NCBI GenBank assembly: GCA_900323505.1
Contig: OOIN01000005.1
Location: 806,001 to 870,000 of the forward strand
From: Ustilago trichophora
Lineage: Eukaryota > Basidiomycota > Ustilaginomycetes > Ustilaginales > Ustilaginaceae
Reading direction: 5' to 3'
DNA: 64,000 nt
The translations under genes and the position numbers were made by a program. The stretch's first letter is position 1, and every line of letters begins with the position of its first letter. The notes below the pieces were generated by a model. It was given only the letters and a program-made list of their open reading frames with translations. It had not been told where the DNA came from and ran no database searches. Below are positions 50,109 to 60,372 of the stretch, in pieces.

Positions 50109-51521
50109 ATGGCCGAACACGATCTCTCTGCACTGGACGGTCTCCTCGATGAGCTCGACATCGAAGAGAAAGGTCCAGAAGATCCCCGTGCCGCAAAGCT
50201 CATCGCTCTTTTCGAGAAAGCAAAGGCAACATACACAGCCAAGATCGATTCTCCCTCATGGTACATTGCCTCTTCCTCTTCTTCCAGCACCACATCGCCA
50301 TTCGACATCTCTTCCTTTCAAATCCCATCTCCAGCAGAACTTTTGAAACACCGTAAGGCAGACAGGACAGGTTCGACATATCAAGAATGGACCGCCAACT
50401 ATCTCTACACCCAAGGTCATTTTGAAAAGTGTCTCTCCTACGTCAGCTCATTTGCCGTTTCTATGGGGATCGAGTTCCAATCTGAACTTGAAGTACAGCT
50501 GGAAGAGTACGATAGCTCGCAACTAGCCCTCCGCAGATCGAAACAGGAACGAGAGCTAAGCAAAAACTGGGGTATCATCAAGGATGTCATCGACGCTGGC
50601 ATTCGTTCACTGCTTACTCTCCGCCGAAACATTCCCACTTTGAAAACAATTGAGACGTGGACACCAGACACTTCAATCCACTATCAATGGCGTCCAGTCA
50701 CGCTCGACACGCTAGCAAGCGGATTCCTATCCTTTTGCATGCGCGAAATCCGCGTAGGTGCCGGTGACAGTCGATCCGGCTTCTCTGGGATGGTCATCCC
50801 CTCTTCCGATCAACCCGACACGTTCGAGGTTGATATGGACAAGGTCAAACTTCAAAATTGGACCGTGACACATGGGTTGGCGCTTACAGCGGGAGATCTG
50901 GCTCTCGAGTTGGGGTTGTACAGGACGGCGATTGAGGCACATTCGCTGTTTCTCGCTTGTCGTGGCCAGATGTGGCGCGTGCTTCTTTCGCTGGCTAACG
51001 AGATGGCGTGCTATGTTCGAGCGCTAAGCTCACAAGGTAAAGCATCAGAGGCAAGCTTGAAGGCATTGGAGGTGGTAGCAAAGGCTTCGGTTGTGTCAGC
51101 GTTGCAAGCTGTGCCCCGACCACGACGGCTAGAACTGGCTCACTTGATCATGGTTGAACACCGAGTGATTCCCGAGAAGTGGATCAGCAACGCCCTCAAA
51201 CCCGGGCTTGAAGAGGAGGCAGGGTTCAAAGACGAAGATGACTTACTCTTCAAGGGTCTTCTTCAACCTCTTGCCAATGGCAAGCAGCAGAACTGGTTGG
51301 TTTTGCCAGAAGAAATCGGCATTGCACTTGTCAAAGTGGTCTTTGCCAAGAAAAGCGGACTGTTTGCCATCTTTTCCAAGTTCCCCACCTACATGAGGGA
51401 GTACAAACAACGCTTGGAGGATGCCAGCTCCAACAAAGGCTCGCAGGAATGGGATCGAGAGCTCGACGCAGCTGACGAAGAAGATGGTGAAGGTGGACCC
51501 CGAAGCGTTCGCACCCTGTAA
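50109..51521 (+). CDS. Unrecognised alpha-helical (TPR-like) protein
   Basis: 470 residues, ATG at 50109, intronless. Not assigned to a family. The TPR-like helices are TYQEWTANYLYTQGHFEKCLSYV (about 95-117) and the Ala-rich repeats around 245-335 (ALELGLYRTAIEAHSLFLAC, EMACYVRALSSQGKASEASLK). It begins and ends with acidic segments (LDGLLDELDIEEKGPEDP; DAADEEDGEGG). Even codon usage and conserved-looking hydrophobic spacing argue for a real cytosolic scaffold-like protein. It is convergent with the hemerythrin gene, 125 bp between stops. Confidence 0.75.
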   Translation: MAEHDLSALDGLLDELDIEEKGPEDPRAAKLIALFEKAKATYTAKIDSPSWYIASSSSSSTTSPFDISSFQIPSPAELLKHRKADRTGSTYQEWTANYLYTQGHFEKCLSYVSSFAVSMGIEFQSELEVQLEEYDSSQLALRRSKQERELSKNWGIIKDVIDAGIRSLLTLRRNIPTLKTIETWTPDTSIHYQWRPVTLDTLASGFLSFCMREIRVGAGDSRSGFSGMVIPSSDQPDTFEVDMDKVKLQNWTVTHGLALTAGDLALELGLYRTAIEAHSLFLACRGQMWRVLLSLANEMACYVRALSSQGKASEASLKALEVVAKASVVSALQAVPRPRRLELAHLIMVEHRVIPEKWISNALKPGLEEEAGFKDEDDLLFKGLLQPLANGKQQNWLVLPEEIGIALVKVVFAKKSGLFAIFSKFPTYMREYKQRLEDASSNKGSQEWDRELDAADEEDGEGGPRSVRTL

Positions 51522-51575
51522 TCCAACTCATAGACTATAACACCACAATCGTACGCACATATATACCCTTCTTGC

Positions 51576-51581
51576 AATAAA
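51576..51581 (+). terminator. AATAAA polyadenylation-type signal
   Basis: AATAAA 55 bp after the stop of the gene at 50109, in the 125-bp convergent spacer, where a 3' end signal is expected. Confidence 0.45.
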
Positions 51582-51646
51582 CACGAAATACGGAATCAAA
51601 TCTATACTATTCTATGCTACATACATGCACCTGAGGAGTGCGTCCA

Positions 51647-52177
51647 TTAGCGAATCAAGTTCTTAATCTCATTCAACTGGAATCCAGCTTCCTTAACCAC
51701 CGGTGCTCTCAAACTCGCTTCTTCTGCTTCCAAATGTGGTAACAGCACCTTTTTCAACTCGTCGACCAATTTCACCATCTTTGCATGATCATAGACCTCG
51801 TCGATCTCCTCTCCCTTTTTCAACTTTCCACCTTTCAGCGCCTTTGCGACCTGCTCTACGTACTGCTCCAAATTGTGAATGGCCGAATGCATGAGAGCAT
51901 GCTCGTTCGTATGCTGGCTAGAGTGTGCGAACTGTGGCAATTTCTTGGCGAGAATGGGGAAGATGTATCGCTCTTCAATGGTATGATGCGTTTCGAGATG
52001 GTGACAAAGGGCGGAAGAGAGGTAAAGCAAGTTTGCGAGGTTGTTGAGTTTGGTTTTGGAGGGAGAGGAGGGGGAAAGGGTAAGAAGGAGGGTGGAGATT
52101 TGCGAGATGGTGTGTCGGAAATTTTCGTGGAAGGGAAGCATGCCGTGGTAGAGGCAATCCCAGGGATCGGCGCCCAT
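51647..52177 (-). CDS. Hemerythrin (HHE) cation-binding domain protein
   Basis: 176 residues from ATG 52177, the first ATG of the frame, in a strong context (AAAATGG). A four-helix HHE fold is indicated by the spaced ligands in WDCLYHGMLPFHENFRH, HHLETHHTIEERYIFPIL, HTNEHALMHSAIHNL and LLPHLEAEEASL. Such proteins bind a di-iron centre or act in iron, oxygen or NO handling; the specific role is unknown. The frame stays open 106 codons upstream, to GTG 52495, with no Asp or Glu in that stretch and with RRFTTISRN, resembling a mitochondrial presequence; see findings. Confidence 0.82.
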   Translation of the reverse strand: MGADPWDCLYHGMLPFHENFRHTISQISTLLLTLSPSSPSKTKLNNLANLLYLSSALCHHLETHHTIEERYIFPILAKKLPQFAHSSQHTNEHALMHSAIHNLEQYVEQVAKALKGGKLKKGEEIDEVYDHAKMVKLVDELKKVLLPHLEAEEASLRAPVVKEAGFQLNEIKNLIR

Positions 52178-52792
52178 TTTGGAGATGAGGGTGTGTTGGG
52201 ATCGAGTAGGTCGGCTTTGGGTGTTGAGAGTGAGAGTGTGCTTCCTGTTGGTGAAGAGGAAGGGAGACGTGTTGCGCGAGATGGTGGTGAACCGGCGAAC
52301 AGGTGACGCTGTTGGAAGGCGAGTTGATGGAGTTGCACGAAGGCGGAGATAGCTCAGCCCACGCTGGCAGTGCTTGACGCAATTCAAGGAGCGCAGTTTG
52401 GAAGAAAGGCCCCACGACGTCTGAGCCGTAGCTAACAGCGAATGATATTTTCGAGCGGAGAGATGTTGTGGTGCAAAAGGAAGCCGGGGAATCACAGAAG
52501 TTCAAGCGTTTTCATGTATCCACAAATCGGTAAGTTGTAAATGGTGGACCAGATTCTCGGATTTAAGCAAAATATAAGCTTTTTTTTTCCCTCGGCACTC
52601 GCAACCCGCGGGTCGCTTCCCTGTCGTGCTCCCATCTTGGCACATCCTTCCCCTCTGGTCAACACCTTCCATTCGCCAGATACACAAGTCATCACTTGAA
52701 TCGGAGAGCGACAAATCATCACTGAAATCGGAGAGAAAAAATTCATCATCGGAAACAGAATCGGACTTTTCCCAAACATTCCCCCAGATTTC
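52178..52792. other. Leader/promoter of the hemerythrin gene
   Basis: 615 bp. The first 320 bp next to the gene are ATG-free and C/T-rich on the coding strand; the rest includes an A-tract at about 52578-52590 on the minus strand. No separate gene seen. Confidence 0.45.
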
Positions 52793-53095
52793 CTACTGAC
52801 TTTGCCGCCTTTTCAACATCATGAACATCTGCTCTCCCTCATCATCTTCCTCTTCTTTGCCTTCGTCCTCCATTTCATACTCGCTATTGTCTTCCGGCGG
52901 TATCCTTGCATTGATCCGTCTCAGTACTTCTGCAACGATTCTCTCGTAACCTGCCGTCATACGATCGCTGATTTGGCCCGGAAACACGATCATGTCGTCG
53001 TACAGTTGTTGAAGAAGCCGCATGGTGTCTCGACGTCGTCCAGGGTCAAACGAGCGCGCTTGTGACGGCGGAAATAGCAGATTGATATTCTGCAT
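52793..53095 (-). CDS. Small acidic-tailed protein of unknown function
   Basis: 100 residues, ATG at 53095, TAG at 52793. No family recognised. A basic/hydrophobic N-terminal half carries an amphipathic helix pattern (RLLQQLYDDMIVF, RIVAEVLRRINARI), followed by an acidic run (DEGKEEEDDEGEQ) and a basic end (LKRRQSQ). The composition looks protein-like rather than random. It lies in the same direction as CDC11 upstream and the hemerythrin gene downstream. Splicing to further exons is possible; confidence is moderate. Confidence 0.5.
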   Translation of the reverse strand: MQNINLLFPPSQARSFDPGRRRDTMRLLQQLYDDMIVFPGQISDRMTAGYERIVAEVLRRINARIPPEDNSEYEMEDEGKEEEDDEGEQMFMMLKRRQSQ

Positions 53096-53281
53096 AAAGC
53101 GAAAACCTCAGCTTTGTCGCGTGAGGAAGAAAAACTCTGGGGTTTCAATAATTTCACACACACAAACACAAGGCACAGGATGTGTTTGACAAGGTATCAT
53201 AGAAGTACAGTAGATTGAAGATCCCTCATGGTAGAAATACAACACTCGGCCATCCACAAACTCGCTCAAGGGCAAATACAT

Positions 53282-56200
53282 TCAAGCCACGGACGGCGTC
53301 CTATCAAACCGATGACTCTGTACCAATATATCCGCCTCCTCCACCTCCTCCTCTTCCACCACCAGCCCATCTATCCAGTTCAACTTTGGACAAGCCATCG
53401 CCAACAGACCTCTATGTAGGATTCTTCTTTCCATAAACTGTTTCGGCAATGTCTTGACGAAACGTGCATCTGCGGCGAGGAACAAGCTCGAGTAAGTCGT
53501 CGCGGCTCCTGCTGCTGCTCTTTTTGCGGTTTCTTTTTCAAAAGCTTCTTTCGCCAGTGTCGCATTGGGGTCGATAGCGTAGTCTGCCAGTGGGGGCCGA
53601 CGTTTGTGGAAATGCGACTTTTCGAGTACCTCCAGTTGTTGTCGTTGCAATTCGGCTTCGCGACGTCGTTGGCTGGAGGCGAGATCAGGTTGCACAATTT
53701 GCGCATTAGGTACAGGCGGAAGCCAGGATGGGGCAAGGGCGTCCATGTCGGGCGAAGATCCATCTTCGCCTCTATGTATTGGAGTTGTGGGTGCGATCAG
53801 CGGAGCATACAACCCAAGAGTGCAGGGGTTGGTGCGACAGTCCAACACTTGCAGCTCGGACAGCCCTCGAACGGCGGTAATGACAGATTTGCTCTTTTTG
53901 ACGCGACAACCCACCAAACTGAGCCGTTTCAGTCTCTGCATCCCTGAAAAGCTCGGAAGCGTCGAAATGAGGTTGTGGTCCAGATTGAGAGATCGCAAAT
54001 TCGGAGCAACTGCAGAAAGATCCTCTGGGAGATGCATCAGTTGACAGGCCGACAGTTCCAAGTAGACCAAGTTCAAGAAGCGTAGTGGTTGTACGAGTGG
54101 CGTCTGTACCGACAGCGCTGGTGCGATGGGCTTGCGAGTTTCAACCGTAGTGCTGGTAGAGATGCCTTGCGGGAAGGCGTTACCAGAGAGGAACAATCGT
54201 CGAACGTCGCGCAGCTGATCAGCAGGCCAGACAATGGCCGCCTCGGCCTGCTGTCGCATGCTGAGATTGTCGAGATGCTCCAGTTGGTCTAAATTTTCGA
54301 TTCGGTCCAAGTCGCAATAGTCGGCATAGAGCGTGCGCAGTCGCTTGGCGGGGGCAACATCAAGTGTTTGCAAATGCACATTGCCACTGACCCGCAATAC
54401 GCGCAATCTCGGCATGGCAGGCGACAAATCGACCATGTTGAGGTCATTGTGATCGACATTGAGCGACTTGAGGCGACGCATCAGGGACAAACCACGGATC
54501 GAGATGAGCTGGTTGTGCGATGCATCCAGCGTCTCCAATCCGGCCCACTGTGTTGTTGCCAGATTAACACCTTTGAGTCGGTTGCTGGACAGGCTGACGT
54601 GAACCAAGCTGCGAATCTTGTCAATACCGTCGAGCGAGGAGATGGCGTTGCCGTCTGCCTTGAGCGTATGCAGATGCTTGAGACAGCTCAAGTGCGATAA
54701 GGAGTCGATCTGATTGCCGCTGATATCGAGCTCTTCTAGATGCAGCAAGTGTCCGAAGGATGCCATCGCGGTGAGACGGTTCTGTGCCACGTTGAGGACG
54801 CGCACCGAAGCAGGAATACCAGTCAAGTACGACAGCTCGTTGCCTTGCAAGTCGACCTCCTCGAGCATGGGAAGAAACTCTTTCAGTCGAACGCATGACT
54901 CCAATCGGCGACGGCTAAGGTTGACGGATTGCAGCTCGTCCCAGCCTGGCTCCCAGGGCTCAACATCAGTGATGGCTTCCAGCACTTTGTCGTGGGCAAA
55001 GTTGAATGATGCATCTGTCAGCAAGGTCATGTCGGGATAGCCATGCAATTCGTCGTACGTTTCCTCGTCTCTCTGCCAGCTGTGATCTTCGTCGTCGCCC
55101 TCCTCATGTCTCGTTCTGCGTGGTCGGCGAAGAGTACGGTACGACCAGTGCGATCGATTGGCGTCCAAGTCACGCATTTTGGAAGGCGTCAGCGCATTAG
55201 CTCCAGAAGCCAGCACCGCAGACTCGTCGCCAAGAGTCAAGTCAGCCAACATTTTGAGCGCAGAAGATATAGCCTGAGTGCGCCCATCTTCGGATTCTGC
55301 ATCCAGATCATCGTCATCCGCTCCCTGAGTGGCTCGAGCACGATGGGCTGCACTTTTGACGTGCGACGATGAAGCCAAACCCAAATGACGCGTATGCGCA
55401 ATCGACGGTGGGTCAGCAAAGCTTATCGTTCGATTTGGCGTTCCTCCACCCGCAGCCGAGTTTGCCGAAGTGTTGTGCGAGACTCCATTCAGACGTGCCG
55501 GTGCGTCACCACGGAAGGCTGCGGGTTGCTTGAGGATCGATTTGGGTGTCGAAACAGAAGAGACCGAAGCCCGCGGTGTTGGTGTGCCGAGGTGCTGGTG
55601 CGCAAGACGACGATCGGGTGTCGCGTATACATTGGGATGCTCTCGAGGTCGCTTGGTGCCTGCAGCTTGAGCTTGGTTTTCAAGGTTGTCGTGTAAGGGC
55701 GGCTCGGGTTGTTGCCCAGTAAGCTCTTCTCGGACGTCGGCTGCATGTTGTCCGAAGCTTGAGTGACGGCTACTGGCAGTCGAGTCAGGGCTGTACGTCA
55801 CGACATTTCGAAGCGAAGAGCTGGATCGGGGCACAGTGTTCACCGGCAGTGTCCTAGGTGCTAATGTGTTGGGAGAGATGCCCTTAGGCTGGACATTGTT
55901 GATGACAGCTGCAGGGCTGATAGACGCTCTTGCACTGCGCTGAGTCTGTGTAGACTGTACAGGGACTGATTCTACCGCAGGCTGGATCGAGGATGCCGAG
56001 GCCTGTGTGGCACCATGTTGCGGGCGCGAGTCACGATTTGAGACAAACATGTGTGACTTGACAGGTCTCGGTGTCGACTCGTCGTCGTCATCCACAGCGT
56101 CTTCTGAAACCGAAGCAGGGGCGTGAGAGCTCTGCCCAAAACTTTCAAAGTCCCTGAAAGGATCGCTCGAGTCACTCAACCTGCCATCGGCAGCGCTCAG

Positions 56201-59200
56201 ATTGTTCGACGACAAGTTTCCAAGCCGTTGCTGAAAAGAGTTGGTGCGTATGCCCATTTGTTCTCGAGCTTGCTGTTCTTCTGCAGACTCGGAAAAGACA
56301 TCTTGACTTTTTGAAAGCTCTGCTGACGCTTCCGGGATGGCGGGAATCGGAGTCTTGCTCATTGGCATCCCGTCGATATCATTGCGGGAACCCGCGGCAG
56401 ACCGCAAATCTTCTTGCGACGAGCGCGACCTCGGCACCTTTTCCCAGCGGTGAAGTTCCTTGTTGAATCTCAACTTGCCTCGACCGAGGCTCTCGATCTC
56501 CTGATCTGGGATCTGGCTGATGTTGAAGAGACTACCTGTGCGAGTGATGGTCGCGCCCTTGCCTCCGAGGTCCGAGATGGTAAGCTGCGATCCAACGTCT
56601 CCTGACACTGTTCGGGCATTGCTTGGGTCCACCAGTGTGTTGGAAGACGCGGTGCGGTCTCCACGTCTGGCAGAAGGGTCGAGTGCCTCCGTAGCGGCGC
56701 TTGTCTCGTTTGGCTGCGTAGGTAGAGCCAGCAATGACGATGCTCGAGCCAGAGAAGCCCGGTCAATTTCGCGGTTGCGCAACTCGACAGCTGAGGCAAA
56801 GTTACGCAGGGCTCTTGCTGGTTCGGGCAGAGGCGGGTTTGGAATGCGCTCAGAGTCGTAGAGGACAATGCCATCCTGAAATCGACGAGTTTTGCCGTCC
56901 TGCTCACCATGGGCACCGTAGCCACCATCAATCGGGCTTTCATCGACGTCTGACACCTCATCGTCGTCCCTACGCGGCTGGCGCTGAGCTGTGATTGCAT
57001 CTAATGTTGGCTCATGCAGAGTGATGAGTTGTGGTCTCTGCACCGTGCGAGGTTCATCGTGTGCGGGTAAATGTTCTGCCACGCCGCTCGCCTTGGCAGG
57101 TGTGTACAGCTGCCGACGCCTCGCGATGCGTTCCTCGAGCTGACGGATCTGCTGGTCGCGATAGGCGATCGCATCTTCAGCAGGCTTGACTGGCTCCCAT
57201 GCCTTGCCAGACTCCGTATCTTGGCCATCAAATTCCTGCATGACTTCGTCCTCTGCGATGGCTGCTGCACTGATGCGCCGCAGCAGCTTGCGAGGAGATT
57301 CGCCTACCGTTGCTTGTGCGGCGATCCGTCGAGAGAGGGATGCACGAGACTTGAGCGTTGACGACATGGGGATATCGTTGGAGCTGGACTCGGTGATGAA
57401 GGACGAGTCTGGTGGCAGCCTACGAGAAGAGAGTCGTTGCGGGCTGCCGTTCTCGATCGCTGATGGGAAGACGTCGTCTCGATTTCCGACCTGTTGCTGG
57501 GACTGCCGTCGCCTATGGCCGACGCCAAATGACCGGCGTGGACGTGCCGGCGATGAGGCCGAGACGGCAGGGGAACCATCTGGCTTGCCCTGGTGAAAAG
57601 AGACTTGGTCGCGATTTTCGATGCCGTTGCCAGACGACTCTTCGTCTTCAGTCGCCCATTCTGGCGAGGTATCGGGACCTGCAGATTGGACCCTGACAGC
57701 ATCTTGGAGAGCGCTCATAAAGTCTGTCGACTCTTTAACGTAATCAACGACTGGTTGGCGATCTGAAGCTGAGCCATGTGCACCCACAGACTGTGCTGCA
57801 ATAGTTTGAGTTGCGTCCACGGGGTGAGATGGCGCAGAATCGCCAAGCATGGGCATGGACATGAGATCGCCTGTCAGAACCTTGCGAGGTCTGACATCAA
57901 GACGAAGACGTTTCCTTTCACGCTCGATATCAGCGGCTCGCGGTGCTTGTTGGGCCGGTGCCGGTGTTCTCTCGTTGACCATCATTTCCAGCTTGGCCCG
58001 GGTCACTGCATCATCGTAGTTGAACTTGAACAAGCGCATTGGCGTGTGTGGTGTCGGAGGACCCGAGAGCAGATTTGCTGCGCTACCTGCAACGGCGGGA
58101 GAGTGAAGGCCAAGATCAGCTGCCGCTGAGGCCGGCCGAGCCAAAGCTGTGGTGTGCAAGCTGTTTGGATGAAGACTTTGCATGTTTTGCAAAGACTGCG
58201 ACGGTATCATACCACGAGCTGCATTGAGTGGTGCTTGGATGGAGGTGTGCGGACTCTGGAAGGTAAAGGCTGTGCTGGGCAGTCCCATGCTTGCCGGAGC
58301 AGAGACTTGAGCTGCGCTTTCTACTGGCTTGGTGACTTGTGCAGCCGACGAGGACGCTTCTTGGTCCGCAGGAGGTGAGGTCGACTGTTCAAGTGCGCCC
58401 TGCGCAGACTCGTCATGCTCTTCATTGTTGGTCGATTGCTTAGAGCTGGCAGGCACATCCGGTATTGAGAAGGGATTGATGTCCGCTTCAACGGCTGCCA
58501 TTATGTTGTGAATAGGCTTCTCGGGCGGTGTTGGTGTCTTGAACATGGTTTGGAGGCGCATTGGCGTAAACATATCGCCACCGAGGACTGCCATGCCTTT
58601 CCTGTTCTGACCGTTCTGACCCTTGGCAGGACTTTGCCACACCGGACGAAGGATGGGCGGCAACGACGAGACGTCTGCTTTGTGGATGAAAGTGCCTTTT
58701 GCGGCGGAGGCGTCGGAGGCAGCTGTTGGTGATTGAGATTGGTGTTGGGACACAGCTCTAGATTGCTGAGCGGTCTGCATATTGGTGATGCGAGAGTTTT
58801 CGGCGAGGGAGCCACGCGCGCTCTCAAAGTCGTCTGGTGCCGAACCGTCGGAGGCGGAATCAGAGTCGGACTCGGATTCGGACCAAATGGTGCTATCGCC
58901 TTGTTCGTTCTCCGCATGGCTTCTATGTAGGCGATGGCGTCGATTCTGATGGCTGGGTAGACGCAGTGACGGCGTCGAAGGTCCAGCTTGCAATGCGTTG
59001 ATTGGTGGTGGGGCTCTGGGAGTGGGCGCACCGGCAGTTGAAGCTCTTCCTTTGAGCAAAGCACGACGCGCCTGGTGGCGAGCTGCTGAGAAAGCAGGGT
59101 TCGGTAGCGCGCTCGAGAGTGATGCAGCGGCTTGGGGCCGTGAAACGACAGAAGGTGTGGCAAGGAGATTCAGATGCGTTGCGGAGCGAGAAGGAGAGCG

Positions 59201-59752
59201 TTGTGGTTCTGACTGCGCATCTTGCACAGTGGTGGTGGCCGGGACAGGATTGCTGGGAGTAGGTGTGGCTTGCACAGCGGCGTCTTCCTCTGGCCACGAC
59301 TCGTCCAAGTCGTCGGTCATCCAGTCTGGGCGGCTTGATGGCACTGATGGCGACTGAGCTGGAGCAGCAAGTTGTGAGGTTGTGGCTGCAGCTGACGAGG
59401 ATGTTGCTTGCATTGGCTGCGTCTTCTCTGTTCTAGACTCGTCCCATATCGAGCTGACAGTGTCATTGACACTTGGATTATCTTCTTGGTCGGGCGGTGT
59501 CCCAGCGGTCTTTCCTTGCACGCTCGAGAAGTTGGAGTCGACAGATGGCGGTTTCCTCGGATAAGATGGAGCATCGTTAAGCTGCAACGTGGGGCGTTCA
59601 GTGGCGGTACTGGTTGCTGAAGGCGAGCGGGAAGGAGGGGATGTAGGAAGCTGCTGTTGCACAGGCACGGCTGATCCTGTGTCAGTGAGAGGGTTAGGAC
59701 TCCCGACGCGTGCCGACGCCGAAACAAATGAAGGTAGCTGGTCAGTGTCCAT
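53282..59752 (-). CDS. CDC11: CDC11/NUD1/centriolin-like LRR scaffold at the spindle pole
   Basis: 2,156 residues, ATG at 59752, intronless. Residues 1 to about 1600 are disordered and Ser/Pro-rich, with repeated acidic-aromatic motifs (SIWDES, WMTDDLDESWPEED, TIWSESESD) typical of Nud1/Cdc11 N-termini. About 1597-2000 carry at least ten leucine-rich repeats (e.g. LEELDISGNQIDSLSHLSCL, RLKSLNVDHNDLNMVDL), then a cap with LQVLDCRTNPCTLGLYAPL. Family knowledge: the scaffold of the septation initiation/mitotic exit network on spindle pole bodies, recruiting the Cdc7/Dbf2-type kinases. It is about twice the size of S. pombe Cdc11 through the N-terminal part. It is divergent from ASE1. Confidence 0.8.
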   Translation of the reverse strand: MDTDQLPSFVSASARVGSPNPLTDTGSAVPVQQQLPTSPPSRSPSATSTATERPTLQLNDAPSYPRKPPSVDSNFSSVQGKTAGTPPDQEDNPSVNDTVSSIWDESRTEKTQPMQATSSSAAATTSQLAAPAQSPSVPSSRPDWMTDDLDESWPEEDAAVQATPTPSNPVPATTTVQDAQSEPQRSPSRSATHLNLLATPSVVSRPQAAASLSSALPNPAFSAARHQARRALLKGRASTAGAPTPRAPPPINALQAGPSTPSLRLPSHQNRRHRLHRSHAENEQGDSTIWSESESDSDSASDGSAPDDFESARGSLAENSRITNMQTAQQSRAVSQHQSQSPTAASDASAAKGTFIHKADVSSLPPILRPVWQSPAKGQNGQNRKGMAVLGGDMFTPMRLQTMFKTPTPPEKPIHNIMAAVEADINPFSIPDVPASSKQSTNNEEHDESAQGALEQSTSPPADQEASSSAAQVTKPVESAAQVSAPASMGLPSTAFTFQSPHTSIQAPLNAARGMIPSQSLQNMQSLHPNSLHTTALARPASAAADLGLHSPAVAGSAANLLSGPPTPHTPMRLFKFNYDDAVTRAKLEMMVNERTPAPAQQAPRAADIERERKRLRLDVRPRKVLTGDLMSMPMLGDSAPSHPVDATQTIAAQSVGAHGSASDRQPVVDYVKESTDFMSALQDAVRVQSAGPDTSPEWATEDEESSGNGIENRDQVSFHQGKPDGSPAVSASSPARPRRSFGVGHRRRQSQQQVGNRDDVFPSAIENGSPQRLSSRRLPPDSSFITESSSNDIPMSSTLKSRASLSRRIAAQATVGESPRKLLRRISAAAIAEDEVMQEFDGQDTESGKAWEPVKPAEDAIAYRDQQIRQLEERIARRRQLYTPAKASGVAEHLPAHDEPRTVQRPQLITLHEPTLDAITAQRQPRRDDDEVSDVDESPIDGGYGAHGEQDGKTRRFQDGIVLYDSERIPNPPLPEPARALRNFASAVELRNREIDRASLARASSLLALPTQPNETSAATEALDPSARRGDRTASSNTLVDPSNARTVSGDVGSQLTISDLGGKGATITRTGSLFNISQIPDQEIESLGRGKLRFNKELHRWEKVPRSRSSQEDLRSAAGSRNDIDGMPMSKTPIPAIPEASAELSKSQDVFSESAEEQQAREQMGIRTNSFQQRLGNLSSNNLSAADGRLSDSSDPFRDFESFGQSSHAPASVSEDAVDDDDESTPRPVKSHMFVSNRDSRPQHGATQASASSIQPAVESVPVQSTQTQRSARASISPAAVINNVQPKGISPNTLAPRTLPVNTVPRSSSSLRNVVTYSPDSTASSRHSSFGQHAADVREELTGQQPEPPLHDNLENQAQAAGTKRPREHPNVYATPDRRLAHQHLGTPTPRASVSSVSTPKSILKQPAAFRGDAPARLNGVSHNTSANSAAGGGTPNRTISFADPPSIAHTRHLGLASSSHVKSAAHRARATQGADDDDLDAESEDGRTQAISSALKMLADLTLGDESAVLASGANALTPSKMRDLDANRSHWSYRTLRRPRRTRHEEGDDEDHSWQRDEETYDELHGYPDMTLLTDASFNFAHDKVLEAITDVEPWEPGWDELQSVNLSRRRLESCVRLKEFLPMLEEVDLQGNELSYLTGIPASVRVLNVAQNRLTAMASFGHLLHLEELDISGNQIDSLSHLSCLKHLHTLKADGNAISSLDGIDKIRSLVHVSLSSNRLKGVNLATTQWAGLETLDASHNQLISIRGLSLMRRLKSLNVDHNDLNMVDLSPAMPRLRVLRVSGNVHLQTLDVAPAKRLRTLYADYCDLDRIENLDQLEHLDNLSMRQQAEAAIVWPADQLRDVRRLFLSGNAFPQGISTSTTVETRKPIAPALSVQTPLVQPLRFLNLVYLELSACQLMHLPEDLSAVAPNLRSLNLDHNLISTLPSFSGMQRLKRLSLVGCRVKKSKSVITAVRGLSELQVLDCRTNPCTLGLYAPLIAPTTPIHRGEDGSSPDMDALAPSWLPPVPNAQIVQPDLASSQRRREAELQRQQLEVLEKSHFHKRRPPLADYAIDPNATLAKEAFEKETAKRAAAGAATTYSSLFLAADARFVKTLPKQFMERRILHRGLLAMACPKLNWIDGLVVEEEEVEEADILVQSHRFDRTPSVA

Positions 59753-59780
59753 GCTGATGAAGAAAGGAGGGATGCTGGTG

Positions 59781-59786
59781 ACGCGT
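59781..59786. promoter_or_regulatory. ACGCGT (MluI cell-cycle box)
   Basis: Exact MCB consensus 29 bp before the CDC11 ATG; may fall in the leader rather than the promoter. Confidence 0.35.
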
Positions 59787-60302
59787 AGTTGATAGCCGAG
59801 TTCTGTCGGAAGGTGGTTGGGTCGTCTGATGTTATATGGTTTGGTGGCGCTAAGAGAAGCAAGCGCTATGACATTGGTGACGGTAGAATCCTAGGTATTA
59901 TAGAGCGTCGAATTGGGTATAGGGAGCGGCCAAGTGAAAGAGTTGTGCGTTGTCCTTCTGTAAGAGGATGAGCAGGTCGAGACGAGATGACCGGGTATAC
60001 AAGGCGATTAAGTAGCCGTAGCCAGATGTTTCGTAGTCGGATGGTCTCGAGGAGCGAGATCTCGGGTGATGGTATAGGCGGACGCGAACAAAGAAGGTGA
60101 TGGGTTTGTCAAAGGAAGAAAGGACGGAGCTGTACTGTAACGAGGACGAGCTCGTGTCTTGACAGCTCTGGCCAAAACGATAAAGTGGTGAGCAACCATG
60201 AAATTCAGACCAACACCAAACAGCACCCAACACACGCAGAATTCACGCTTTGGCACAGAAGCCCAAAATGAGCCAGCTACTGCACGTGACCCAATCTGCT
60301 CA

Positions 60303-60308
60303 ACGCGT
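60303..60308. promoter_or_regulatory. ACGCGT (MluI cell-cycle box)
   Basis: Exact MCB consensus, as AACGCGTT, in the middle of the shared CDC11/ASE1 promoter, 387 bp before the ASE1 ATG. Confidence 0.4.
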
Positions 60309-60354
60309 TCGTGTGCCCAATTTTTAAAAGATAAAAATAAAATTAGTTTTAGGC

Positions 60355-60372
60355 GTACTGTATTGTACTGTA
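60355..60372. repeat. TACTGTA-family tract
   Basis: GTACTGTATTGTACTGTA, a direct repeat of TACTGTA; a further CTGTACAGTACTG copy lies at 60488-60500. Confidence 0.6.
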
